Source: an uncultured Winogradskyella sp.
GTDB lineage: Bacteria > Bacteroidota > Bacteroidia > Flavobacteriales > Flavobacteriaceae
Reading direction: 5' to 3'
Assembly (NCBI RefSeq): GCF_947498005.1
Contig: NZ_CANMIW010000005.1
Coordinates: 248,001-312,000 of the forward strand
Length of the DNA stretch: 64,000 nucleotides
In this document: positions 35,503-43,321 of the stretch, piece by piece
How positions within the stretch are numbered: the stretch's first letter is position 1
Layout of the letters: every line of letters starts with the position of its first letter
Made by a program: the position numbers and the translations under genes
The notes under the pieces: model-generated
Database searches by the model: none
Told to the model about the DNA's origin: nothing
The model's input: only the letters and a program-made list of their open reading frames with translations

Positions 35503-35919
35503 ATGAAAAAACTTATAATTATTAATGGCCCAAATCTCAATCTTTTAGGTAAGCGTGAACCAGAAATATATGGACACCAAACCTTTAAAGATTACTTAGA
35601 AATTTTAAAAGAAAAATTCTCTAATGCCGAGCTCCTTTACTTTCAATCTAACATAGAAGGTGAGCTAATATCAAAAATACAAGAGGTTGGTTTTGATTAC
35701 GATGGTATCATTTTAAATGCAGCTGCTTATACGCATACTTCTGTAGGTATTGGTGATGCAATTAAAGCGATTTCTACACCTGTAGTAGAAGTGCATATTT
35801 CTAATACGTTTTCTAGAGAAGAATTTAGACATCAATCTTATATTTCTCCAAACGCTAAAGGTGTAATTTTAGGTTTTGGTATGCAGAGTTACGATTTAGC
35901 TATAGAGAGCTTTATATAA
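35503..35919 (+). CDS. aroQ: type II 3-dehydroquinate dehydratase
   Basis: This 138-residue enzyme dehydrates 3-dehydroquinate in the shikimate pathway. It matches type II enzymes: the start MKKLIIINGPNLNLLGKREP, then YGHQTFKDY, FQSNIEGELI, GIILNAAAYTHTSV and VVEVHISN, which carry the catalytic Arg and Tyr and the dodecamer interface. Length fits the small type II family (about 140). It is divergent from the lipoprotein cluster and near xerD. Confidence 0.95.
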   Translation: MKKLIIINGPNLNLLGKREPEIYGHQTFKDYLEILKEKFSNAELLYFQSNIEGELISKIQEVGFDYDGIILNAAAYTHTSVGIGDAIKAISTPVVEVHISNTFSREEFRHQSYISPNAKGVILGFGMQSYDLAIESFI

Positions 35920-35976
35920 GTATTAAGTAATGCGCTAGTAATTAAGATTCATAATTTGATTCATAGTTTAGGTTGT

Positions 35977-36459
35977 ATGAAGTATCAATTTCAAGTTTTC
36001 ATAATTGTTTTGTTATTTGGCGGTTTGTACAAATCGTTTGCACAAACGGATTTTGGTATAAAAGGCGGAATTAATAAAACCTTTTTTAAAACGGATAATG
36101 GTGTATTTGGAGATTTTTCATCTGCAGAAACTGGTTATTATGGTGGCATTTTTGCCGACTTTTATTTGGAAGATAACTTCAATCTGCAAGTAGAATTGCT
36201 TTATATTGGGCTTAATGATTTTAAGTTTTTAAATGCTCCAATTTATTTAAAATACCAAATTGCTTATAATTTTAATATTCTTGTCGGCCCAAGTTTAAAT
36301 TATTTCTTCGATTTCTTTAATGCTAAACTCAAAGTGAGAGCAGACTTAGGATTGGCTTTTAATCTAACCTCAGATGTAGATATTCATATGAAATACGTCA
36401 TAGGTTTTCAGGAAATTTCACCTAATGGAGTCTTTTTAGGGATGGGACTTAAACTATAG
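35977..36459 (+). CDS. small outer-membrane beta-barrel protein 1
   Basis: From the ATG at 35977, this is 160 residues with a signal peptide ending YKSFAQ. The mature part alternates strands and turns (TDFGIKGGINKTFF, then GYYGGIFADFYLEDNFNLQV) and includes APIYLKYQIAYNFNILVGPS. This matches the small OmpX/PorT-like beta-barrel pattern. It is followed by two paralogues. The TTG at 35956 is an alternative but less likely start. Role unknown. Confidence 0.75.
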   Translation: MKYQFQVFIIVLLFGGLYKSFAQTDFGIKGGINKTFFKTDNGVFGDFSSAETGYYGGIFADFYLEDNFNLQVELLYIGLNDFKFLNAPIYLKYQIAYNFNILVGPSLNYFFDFFNAKLKVRADLGLAFNLTSDVDIHMKYVIGFQEISPNGVFLGMGLKL

Positions 36460-36618
36460 TCTTAAGATTGTATCCATGATCCAAGCCATTATTCTACCTC
36501 ATTTAAGTCTGTTAGTTATGATTTTTTACCATAAAAATTTAAGAATTTTCACAAGGATTTAACTGTTATTTTCAATTTGATTGTGATTTAGTTAGGATTA
36601 ATTAACAATTTACCAAGT

Positions 36619-36626
36619 TAGGTTTG
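36619..36626 (+). promoter_or_regulatory. putative promoter -7 element of barrel gene 2
   Basis: TAGGTTTG matches TAnnTTTG exactly, 30 bp before the ATG at 36657. No TTG at the expected upstream distance. Confidence 0.4.
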
Positions 36627-36656
36627 TGATTATTAATTTCTAACAATCAATTAATT

Positions 36657-37190
36657 ATGAGAATTTTTACTTTTATTACAGTGTTTTTGTTTTCCACTTT
36701 TATTAGTTCGGCACAAGATGAATTCATAACCTCGAAGAACAAATTTCATTTTGGAATTAGGCATGGTTATAGTGAATTGAATATTTCGAACAGTTATACT
36801 TCTATAGGAAGAACAAGTGTTTACGCAGGTTTGTTTTTAAGCAAAAGTTTATCTGAAAAGTTTAGTTTACAATTGGAGGCTAATTACTCGCAATCAGTGC
36901 TTTTAGATATTCCGTTGCTTTTAAAATATAAGTTGACCAATAAATTTGATTTGTTTACAGGACCTCAATTAAATTTGTCTATTGACAATGGGAGTTTACG
37001 AGGTTTTGAAGATGAAAAATATGGATCGTCATTTTTACTAGGAGCTCAATATAACATAAATTCTCATTGGTTTATTGACGCAAGGTATACTTACGGATTA
37101 ACTGATCAGTTCTTAATTGATGTCTATGATGAAACACCGCATTATGGAAGTAAAAACAGTTTTAATTTTGGAATAGGTTATAAATTTTAA
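36657..37190 (+). CDS. small outer-membrane beta-barrel protein 2
   Basis: This 177-residue protein has a signal peptide (MRIFTFITVFLFSTFISSAQ). Mature strands follow the same plan as the neighbours: KFHFGIRHGYSEL, then SVYAGLFLSKSLSEKFSLQL, with IPLLLKYKLTNKFDLFTGPQ and a final aromatic strand FNFGIGYKF. It is paralogous to the previous and next genes (shared PLLLK-K-T-K--L--G core). Probably an outer-membrane barrel of unknown function. It is 5 bp from the third copy. Confidence 0.78.
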   Translation: MRIFTFITVFLFSTFISSAQDEFITSKNKFHFGIRHGYSELNISNSYTSIGRTSVYAGLFLSKSLSEKFSLQLEANYSQSVLLDIPLLLKYKLTNKFDLFTGPQLNLSIDNGSLRGFEDEKYGSSFLLGAQYNINSHWFIDARYTYGLTDQFLIDVYDETPHYGSKNSFNFGIGYKF

Positions 37191-37195
37191 GTTGT

Positions 37196-37672
37196 ATGAG
37201 AGTTTTTAAAAAGAAATCTAGAAATACTTTTATACTTTTTATTTTAACTTCTTCATTTTGTTTTGGTCAATATAAATTTCAATTTAAAAAATTACAGGAG
37301 GATTTTGCTTCACAAAATTGGAATTTAACGGTTAATGGAATTTTTTTGAAGGAAGATGTTTCTTTTACAGCAAGCCAGTTTGAGTTTGTTGGTGCAGAGG
37401 CTGGATTAATTGAAGTGCCTTTATTACTTAAAATAAAAGTAACCGATAAATTGAGTTTACTGTCTGGTGCCAAATTAGATTTTTACAGATTAGAGAATGG
37501 TATTTCTACGGATGTTGGTGTGTCTATTTCAAGCGGCTTGCAATATGATTTTATAGAGAATGCCTTTCTTCGTGCAGGATTTAATTATCAATTAAATAAT
37601 TCTGGTTCCCACTACAATTATAACTTTGGAAACAGATCGAGTCTTTTTTTTAAATATGGAATAAAGTTCTAA
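37196..37672 (+). CDS. small outer-membrane beta-barrel protein 3
   Basis: This 158-residue protein has a signal-like start (MRVFKKKSRNTFILFILTSS) and a mature barrel plan with VPLLLKIKVTDKLSLLSGAK, and ends in FFKYGIKF. It is the third tandem member, 5 bp after the second, so they are probably one transcript. It is shorter in the N-terminal strands than copy 2. It ends with a strong terminator shared with lpd. Confidence 0.75.
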   Translation: MRVFKKKSRNTFILFILTSSFCFGQYKFQFKKLQEDFASQNWNLTVNGIFLKEDVSFTASQFEFVGAEAGLIEVPLLLKIKVTDKLSLLSGAKLDFYRLENGISTDVGVSISSGLQYDFIENAFLRAGFNYQLNNSGSHYNYNFGNRSSLFFKYGIKF

Positions 37673-37703
37673 AAAAAATGCGATTCGTAAGAATCGCATT
37701 TTT
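37673..37703. terminator. bidirectional terminator between barrel gene 3 and lpd
   Basis: AAAAATGCGATTC / GAATCGCATTTTT with loop GTAA lies directly after the barrel gene, which is convergent with lpd. Confidence 0.88.
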
Positions 37704-37761
37704 ATATTGTACATTATTTAAATGAATTTTGTTTCATTTAGTAATGATTATAAATAGTTAT

Positions 37762-39138
37762 TTATAAATGAATTACTTCATCATAAGCATCAGCTACAGC
37801 TTCCATAACAGCTTCACTCATTGTTGGGTGAGGGTGAACCGCTTTTAATACTTCATGGCCAGTAGTTTCTAATTTTCTACCTAATACAGCTTCAGCAATC
37901 ATATCTGTAACACCTGCACCTACCATATGGCATCCTAACCATTCTCCATACTTAGCGTCAAATATTACTTTTACAAAACCTTCTTTTGCACCACTAGCAC
38001 TTGCTTTACCAGAAGCAGAGAAAGGAAATTTACCAATCTTTACGTCTAATCCTTGTTCTTTAGCTTGCGCTTCTGTTAAACCTACACTCGCAATTTCTGG
38101 TGTACAGTATGTACAACCAGGAATGTTTCCGTAGTCTAATTTGTCTACATGTTGACCAGCAATTTTTTCAACACATATAATTCCTTCAGCAGAAGCAACG
38201 TGCGCTAAAGCTTGACCTGGAGTTACATCACCAATAGCATAATAACCAGGAATATTAGTTTGATAAAAATCATTAACCAAGATCTTATCTCTATCAACAA
38301 CAATACCGACATCTTCTAACCCAATATTTTCAATATTAGATTTTATACCAACAGCAGATAATACTAAGTCAGCTTCTAATATTTCTTCTCCTTTTTTAGT
38401 TTTTACTGTTGCTTTTACACCTTTTCCAGATGTATCAACAGAAGTTACCTCTGAAGATGTCATTATTTTAATTCCAGATTTCTTAAAACTACGTTCTAAT
38501 TGTTTAGATACGTCAGCATCTTCAACTGGTACTATTTTATCTAAGTATTCTACAATTGTCACTTCGGTTCCCATAGAATTGTAGAAGTAAGCAAATTCAA
38601 CACCTATGGCGCCAGAGCCTACAACTATCATTTTCTTAGGTTGTTTTTTTAAGGTCATCGCTTGTCTGTAGCCAATTACTTTTTCGCCATCTTGTGGTAA
38701 ACTTGGTAATTCTCTAGAGCGTGCTCCTGTAGCAATAATAATATGATCAGCAGAATAATCTTTACCATCAACTTCGATTTTCTTTCCGGTTTTTAGTTTT
38801 CCATAACCTTCAATTACATCGATTTTGTTTTTTTTCATCAAAAACTTAACGCCACCACTCATACCTTCAGCAACACCACGACTTCTTTTTACTACGGCAT
38901 CAAAATCATGCTCGTAATCTTTTACTTTTAATCCGTAATCTTCAGCATGTTTAAGGTATTCAAAAACTTGAGCAGACTTTAAAAGCGCTTTAGTTGGAAT
39001 ACAACCCCAATTTAAACACACACCACCAAGGCTTTCTTTTTCTACAATAGCAGTTTTAAATCCTAATTGTGATGCTCTAATTGCAGTTACGTAGCCTCCA
39101 GGACCACTTCCTAATACTATAATATCGTATTTACTCAT
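37762..39138 (-). CDS. lpdA: dihydrolipoyl dehydrogenase (E3)
   Basis: This 458-residue FAD enzyme reoxidises lipoamide in 2-oxoacid dehydrogenase complexes. Motifs: FAD-binding IIVLGSGPGGYVTAIRAS, redox-active disulfide GGVCLNWGCIPTKAL, NAD-binding VVGSGAIGVEFAYFYNSMG, YAIGDVTPG, and the C-terminal HPHPTMSEAVMEA with the catalytic His-Glu pair. Length is typical. It stands alone here with its own promoter, so the E1 and E2 components are elsewhere. Confidence 0.96.
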   Translation of the reverse strand: MSKYDIIVLGSGPGGYVTAIRASQLGFKTAIVEKESLGGVCLNWGCIPTKALLKSAQVFEYLKHAEDYGLKVKDYEHDFDAVVKRSRGVAEGMSGGVKFLMKKNKIDVIEGYGKLKTGKKIEVDGKDYSADHIIIATGARSRELPSLPQDGEKVIGYRQAMTLKKQPKKMIVVGSGAIGVEFAYFYNSMGTEVTIVEYLDKIVPVEDADVSKQLERSFKKSGIKIMTSSEVTSVDTSGKGVKATVKTKKGEEILEADLVLSAVGIKSNIENIGLEDVGIVVDRDKILVNDFYQTNIPGYYAIGDVTPGQALAHVASAEGIICVEKIAGQHVDKLDYGNIPGCTYCTPEIASVGLTEAQAKEQGLDVKIGKFPFSASGKASASGAKEGFVKVIFDAKYGEWLGCHMVGAGVTDMIAEAVLGRKLETTGHEVLKAVHPHPTMSEAVMEAVADAYDEVIHL

Positions 39139-39271
39139 GGATAAGTTTTTTTGTTTAAGTTCTTTGAATTACAAAAATATGAAATTCCGAATAGTAAACA
39201 GCAAATTCCAATTCAAAAAACACTTTGAAATTTATAGTTATCTGTAGTCTTTTACCTTTTTTTAGTTTTAG

Positions 39272-39826
39272 TCAAACATCATCTGTAAAATGTTTTCGGC
39301 TTTTTTCTCGTTTGAATTTTGAGTTATTAAAATGTTTTGACTCTCCTTTGGGAATAGATAACGATTGCCAATTACTACCTTTAATTAGTTTTCCGATATA
39401 TACAATTTGTCCTACATGATAGGCGTAATGCATCATTTGTCTATTAATGGCTTCAGTTACAGAATGACCTTGATTTCTAATGTAAACTATATAGTCTAAA
39501 TCTTTGTTTTTAAGATTTTTAATCGTTGTTAGTAAACAATACCATCCATTTTGCCACGACGTAATTAATTGCTCTTTTGTACTAAAATTGTCAATGAATT
39601 CTTCGTCACGTTTACGCCATACTTTTTCGCCATCTTCGGTTAAAAAATTGGTCCAACGACTATGCATATTACCAACAAGATGTTTAACGATGATGGCAAT
39701 AGAATTTGAATCTTCTGAATGTTCTTTTTTTAATTCAACCGCAGAAAGTTGTTCGATTGTTTTGTCTCCAAGACTTTTGTAATATTCAAATTGTTTAATA
39801 ACACTAGGTAAATAGGTTTCTTCCAT
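39272..39826 (-). CDS. DUF1572/DinB-like protein
   Basis: This 184-residue soluble protein matches the DUF1572 group of the DinB-like four-helix-bundle superfamily. Metal-ligand histidines would be in IVKHLVGNMHSRWTN and MMHYAYHVGQIVY. The start METTY-type helix (EETYLPSVIKQFEYYKSL) fits. DinB-like proteins often bind divalent metal and act in thiol or damage response, but specific activity is unknown. It is alone between lpd and msrB. Confidence 0.83.
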   Translation of the reverse strand: MEETYLPSVIKQFEYYKSLGDKTIEQLSAVELKKEHSEDSNSIAIIVKHLVGNMHSRWTNFLTEDGEKVWRKRDEEFIDNFSTKEQLITSWQNGWYCLLTTIKNLKNKDLDYIVYIRNQGHSVTEAINRQMMHYAYHVGQIVYIGKLIKGSNWQSLSIPKGESKHFNNSKFKREKSRKHFTDDV

Positions 39827-39920
39827 AACTTCTGGATTAGTCCTTTAAATTTAGTGATTCAATTTTAGAATATTAATCTAATGAGATAGTTAGATAAAAT
39901 ATCGTGATTGCTATTTTGAA

Positions 39921-40409
39921 TTATTCATCCTCTTCGGCAACGAATTTTAGTGCTACACCATTTATGCAATGACGCTTGCCAGTAGTCTCTTGTGGTCCAT
40001 CATTAAAGACGTGTCCAAGGTGTCCTCCACAAGTAGCACAATGTTCCTCGTCTCTAGTATAACCGATTTTAGTATCTGTGCCATAGGCAACATTACCTTT
40101 AATTTCTCTATCAAAACTTGGCCAACCAGTTCCTGAATCAAATTTATACTCACTTTTAAATAAAGGTGTATTACAAGCAGCACAATGATAAACGCCTTTT
40201 TTATAATTTTTATTAAGTGCACTAGAAAACGGTCGCTCAGTGCCCGCTTCTCTTAAAACGTAGTATTGTTGTTCTGTGAGTATCTCCTTCCACTCAGCCT
40301 CAGTCTTTGTTACAGTGAACGTTTCTTTTTCTTTAGTTTCATTTTTTTGAGCAGAACTATTACAACTAAAAAATAGACTAATTACTGTTGTTATTACGAT
40401 CTTTTTCAT
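39921..40409 (-). CDS. msrB: peptide-methionine (R)-S-oxide reductase, lipoprotein form
   Basis: This 162-residue protein has a lipoprotein signal (MKKIVITTVISLFFSCNSS) and then the MsrB domain. The zinc cysteines appear as CAACNTP and CATCGGHLGHVF. The catalytic region includes DSGTGWPSF and the late RHCINGVAL with the reactive Cys. It repairs methionine-R-sulfoxide, here likely at the cell envelope because of the signal. Length without the signal (about 145) is normal. No neighbouring reductase gene. Confidence 0.95.
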   Translation of the reverse strand: MKKIVITTVISLFFSCNSSAQKNETKEKETFTVTKTEAEWKEILTEQQYYVLREAGTERPFSSALNKNYKKGVYHCAACNTPLFKSEYKFDSGTGWPSFDREIKGNVAYGTDTKIGYTRDEEHCATCGGHLGHVFNDGPQETTGKRHCINGVALKFVAEEDE

Positions 40410-40574
40410 ATCTTAGAATTACAAAATTTCATTTTGGTTATTCGTCGTAATTAGCTTTCATTAATTACAAAATTGATTTAATATTTTTTTTACGTTAACA
40501 TATGCCATTATATGTTAGTCTTTGTCTTTTTTATTGTTAATTTAACAGCATAAACAATTAGATATTCCTTGTCA

Positions 40575-41978
40575 ATGAAAATTATACACATAAGTGCAGA
40601 GTGTTATCCAATCGCCAAAGTAGGTGGTTTAGCTGATGTTGTAGGAGCTTTGCCTAAGTACCAAAATGAAATTGGAGCTGATAGTTCAGTGATAATGCCG
40701 TTCTATAATAATAAATTTACTCAGGCAAATAAATTTACGTCAATATATCAATCTGAAATATTCTTAGGGAATCAAAATGTTAGTTTTAATATTTTAAAAG
40801 TAGAGGGTTCAGTTTTAGAATTCGATGTTTTTTTTGTTCATATTGAGTCTTTATTGTATAAAGAATATGTGTATTCAGATGATGACGTAGATCGTTTTTT
40901 AGCTTTTCAGATTGCCGCATTAGATTGGATTCTAACTTTAGAAAAGAAACCTAATTATATTCATTGTCACGATCATCATACTGGGCTAATTCCTTTTATG
41001 GCTCAAGAGAGTTATAAGTATGAAAGTTTAAATAAAATACCAGTTATAACAACTATCCATAATGCACAATATCAAGGTTGGATGACTTATGATAATTTGT
41101 ACAAACTTCCTAGATTTAATATTGAAAAAGTGGGCTTAATGCTTTGGGATGGTATGATTAATCCTTTGGCTGCAGCTATAAAATGTGCTTGGCGAGTTAC
41201 AACTGTTTCGCCTAGTTATATGGAAGAATTAAAGTATAATGCCAATGGACTTGAATCTTTATTAAGTGCAGAAAGTTCTAAAACTATTGGGATTTTAAAT
41301 GGCATTGATTCTGAAGTTTGGAACCCAAGTACAGATGATTTTATTATTAAAAACTACAAGAAGACATCAGTCGAAGCAGGGAAAAAAGGAAATAAAAAAT
41401 GGTTGTGCAAAGAGTTTAATTTAGATGAAAACAAACCTTTATTTGCCTTTATAGGTCGTTTAGTTGGCGAGAAAGGAGCTGAACTCCTGCCTTATGCAAT
41501 AGATTATGCATTGCGCTCCAATGATATATCAGTGCTAGTATTAGGTTCTGGAAATAAAGACACCGAAAAACAATTATTTGATTTAATACCAAAGTATGCG
41601 GGAAGTTATAATGCGTTTATTGGGTACGATGAAAGGTTGTCCCATATTATCTACGCAGGAGCAGACTTTTTATTAATGCCTTCTCGTGTAGAACCATGTG
41701 GATTAAACCAAATGTATTCACTGAGATATGGAACAGTTCCTATCGTTAGACGAATAGGCGGATTAAAAGATACTGTTGTAGATATTGGCGATAATGGATT
41801 TGGAATTTGTCATAACGATGTTTCAGTTCAGGATATTTTAATTTCCATCAATAGAGGAAAAGAATTTTACAACGATAAGAAAGCATTTAAAGTAAATAGG
41901 AAGCAAATAATGAGTATTGATCACTCATGGAAAGTTTCTGCAAAAGCATATATAGATTTATATAATTCAATAAGTTAA
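40575..41978 (+). CDS. glgA: glycogen synthase
   Basis: This 467-residue GT5 glycosyltransferase extends alpha-1,4-glucan from ADP-glucose. It has the N-terminal ADP-glucose-binding KVGGLADVVGALP, HCHDHHTGLIP, then a second Rossmann domain with AFIGRLVGEKGAEL and the C-terminal LLMPSRVEPCGLNQMYSLRYG motif. The ATG at 40575 (MKIIHISAECYPIAKVGG) is preferred over the TTG at 40569. It opens the glycogen operon glgA-glgC-glgB. Confidence 0.96.
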   Translation: MKIIHISAECYPIAKVGGLADVVGALPKYQNEIGADSSVIMPFYNNKFTQANKFTSIYQSEIFLGNQNVSFNILKVEGSVLEFDVFFVHIESLLYKEYVYSDDDVDRFLAFQIAALDWILTLEKKPNYIHCHDHHTGLIPFMAQESYKYESLNKIPVITTIHNAQYQGWMTYDNLYKLPRFNIEKVGLMLWDGMINPLAAAIKCAWRVTTVSPSYMEELKYNANGLESLLSAESSKTIGILNGIDSEVWNPSTDDFIIKNYKKTSVEAGKKGNKKWLCKEFNLDENKPLFAFIGRLVGEKGAELLPYAIDYALRSNDISVLVLGSGNKDTEKQLFDLIPKYAGSYNAFIGYDERLSHIIYAGADFLLMPSRVEPCGLNQMYSLRYGTVPIVRRIGGLKDTVVDIGDNGFGICHNDVSVQDILISINRGKEFYNDKKAFKVNRKQIMSIDHSWKVSAKAYIDLYNSIS

Positions 41979-42025
41979 ACTTAAATATTGCGATATAAAA
42001 TAAATGAATAACTAAAATAATAAAT

Positions 42026-42049
42026 AACTAACTAACTAAATAAATAAAT
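42026..42049. repeat. tetranucleotide repeats before glgC
   Basis: AACT x3 (42026-42037) is followed by AAAT x3 (42038-42049), ending 3 bp before the glgC ATG. The second array creates an out-of-frame ATG at 42048. Confidence 0.85.
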
Positions 42050-42052
42050 GGT

Positions 42053-43318
42053 ATGATAAACAATGAAGTATTGTCAATTATTCTTGGTGGAGGTCAAGGA
42101 TCACGTTTATATCCTCTAACTGCAGACAGATCTAAACCTGCTGTACCAATCGCTGGTAAATATAGATTAGTGGATATTCCTATTTCAAATTGTATTAATT
42201 CAGATATAAAAAGGATTTACGTTTTAACTCAATTTAATTCTGCTTCTTTAAATCAACATATCAAAAACACATACCACTTTAGCTTTTTTAGTAGTGCATT
42301 TGTAGATGTTTTAGCAGCTGAACAAACGATGCATAGTGATAAGTGGTTTCAAGGAACTGCTGATGCTGTGAGACAAAGTATGCACCATTTTTTGCAAAAT
42401 GATTTTGAGTATGCTCTCATACTATCTGGAGATCAATTGTATAATATGGATTTGGAAGACATGATTGCGAAGCATAAGGCTAGTAATGCAGAAATTACCA
42501 TTGCAACCTATCCTGTAAACGCAAAAGACGCCACAGGTTTTGGACTTTTAAAAACAAATGAAGAAAATGTAATTACATCATTTATTGAAAAACCAGATGC
42601 TTCTTTGTTACCAGATTGGACATCTGATGTTGGAGATGAAATGAGAAGTGAAGGTAGAAATTATCTCGCATCAATGGGTATTTATATTTTTAATAGAGAT
42701 TTGTTAGCAGAATTAATGAATAACCCAGACACTATTGATTTTGGTAAAGAAATTATTCCGCAATCTATACACAAGCACAAAACCTTAAGTTATCAATACG
42801 AAGGCTATTGGACTGATATCGGAACCATTGATTCCTTCTTTGAAGCCAATTTAGGATTAACTGATGATATTCCTAAATTTAATCTGTATGATGAAAATAG
42901 AGTATATACTAGAGCAAGAATTCTACCAACATCTAAAATTACTAATACGGTTATAAATAAATCAGTAATTTCTGATGGCTGTATAATACATGCGGATAAA
43001 ATTGATAGATGCGTTATTGGTATTAGATCTAGAATTGGAAAAAACTCAGTTGTTCAAAATACTTATATGATGGGGAATGACTCTTATGAATCTCTAGCAG
43101 ATATGGAAGCAAATCATATTGAAAACCTATTAGGTATAGGAAATGATTGTAACATCAATTATTGTATCGTTGACAAAAACTGTAGAATAGGAGATAATGT
43201 GATAATTGAAGGCGGTAAGCATCTTGAAGATAAGGAAACGGAAAATTATTTCATAAGAGATGGTATCGTGGTTATAAAGAAAGGCGCAACTATTCCTAAA
43301 GGTTCAGTAATTAAATAA
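42053..43318 (+). CDS. glgC: glucose-1-phosphate adenylyltransferase
   Basis: This 421-residue enzyme makes ADP-glucose from ATP and glucose-1-phosphate, the committed step of glycogen synthesis. Motifs: GGGQGSRLYPLTADRSKPAV, IPISNCINSDI, SGDQLYNMDLEDMI, FIEKPDAS and a C-terminal left-handed beta-helix with hexapeptide repeats (VINKSVISDGCII). Length and domains match GlgC. It lies 74 bp after glgA and 3 bp before glgB, in the same operon. Confidence 0.96.
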   Translation: MINNEVLSIILGGGQGSRLYPLTADRSKPAVPIAGKYRLVDIPISNCINSDIKRIYVLTQFNSASLNQHIKNTYHFSFFSSAFVDVLAAEQTMHSDKWFQGTADAVRQSMHHFLQNDFEYALILSGDQLYNMDLEDMIAKHKASNAEITIATYPVNAKDATGFGLLKTNEENVITSFIEKPDASLLPDWTSDVGDEMRSEGRNYLASMGIYIFNRDLLAELMNNPDTIDFGKEIIPQSIHKHKTLSYQYEGYWTDIGTIDSFFEANLGLTDDIPKFNLYDENRVYTRARILPTSKITNTVINKSVISDGCIIHADKIDRCVIGIRSRIGKNSVVQNTYMMGNDSYESLADMEANHIENLLGIGNDCNINYCIVDKNCRIGDNVIIEGGKHLEDKETENYFIRDGIVVIKKGATIPKGSVIK

Positions 43319-43321
43319 TAA

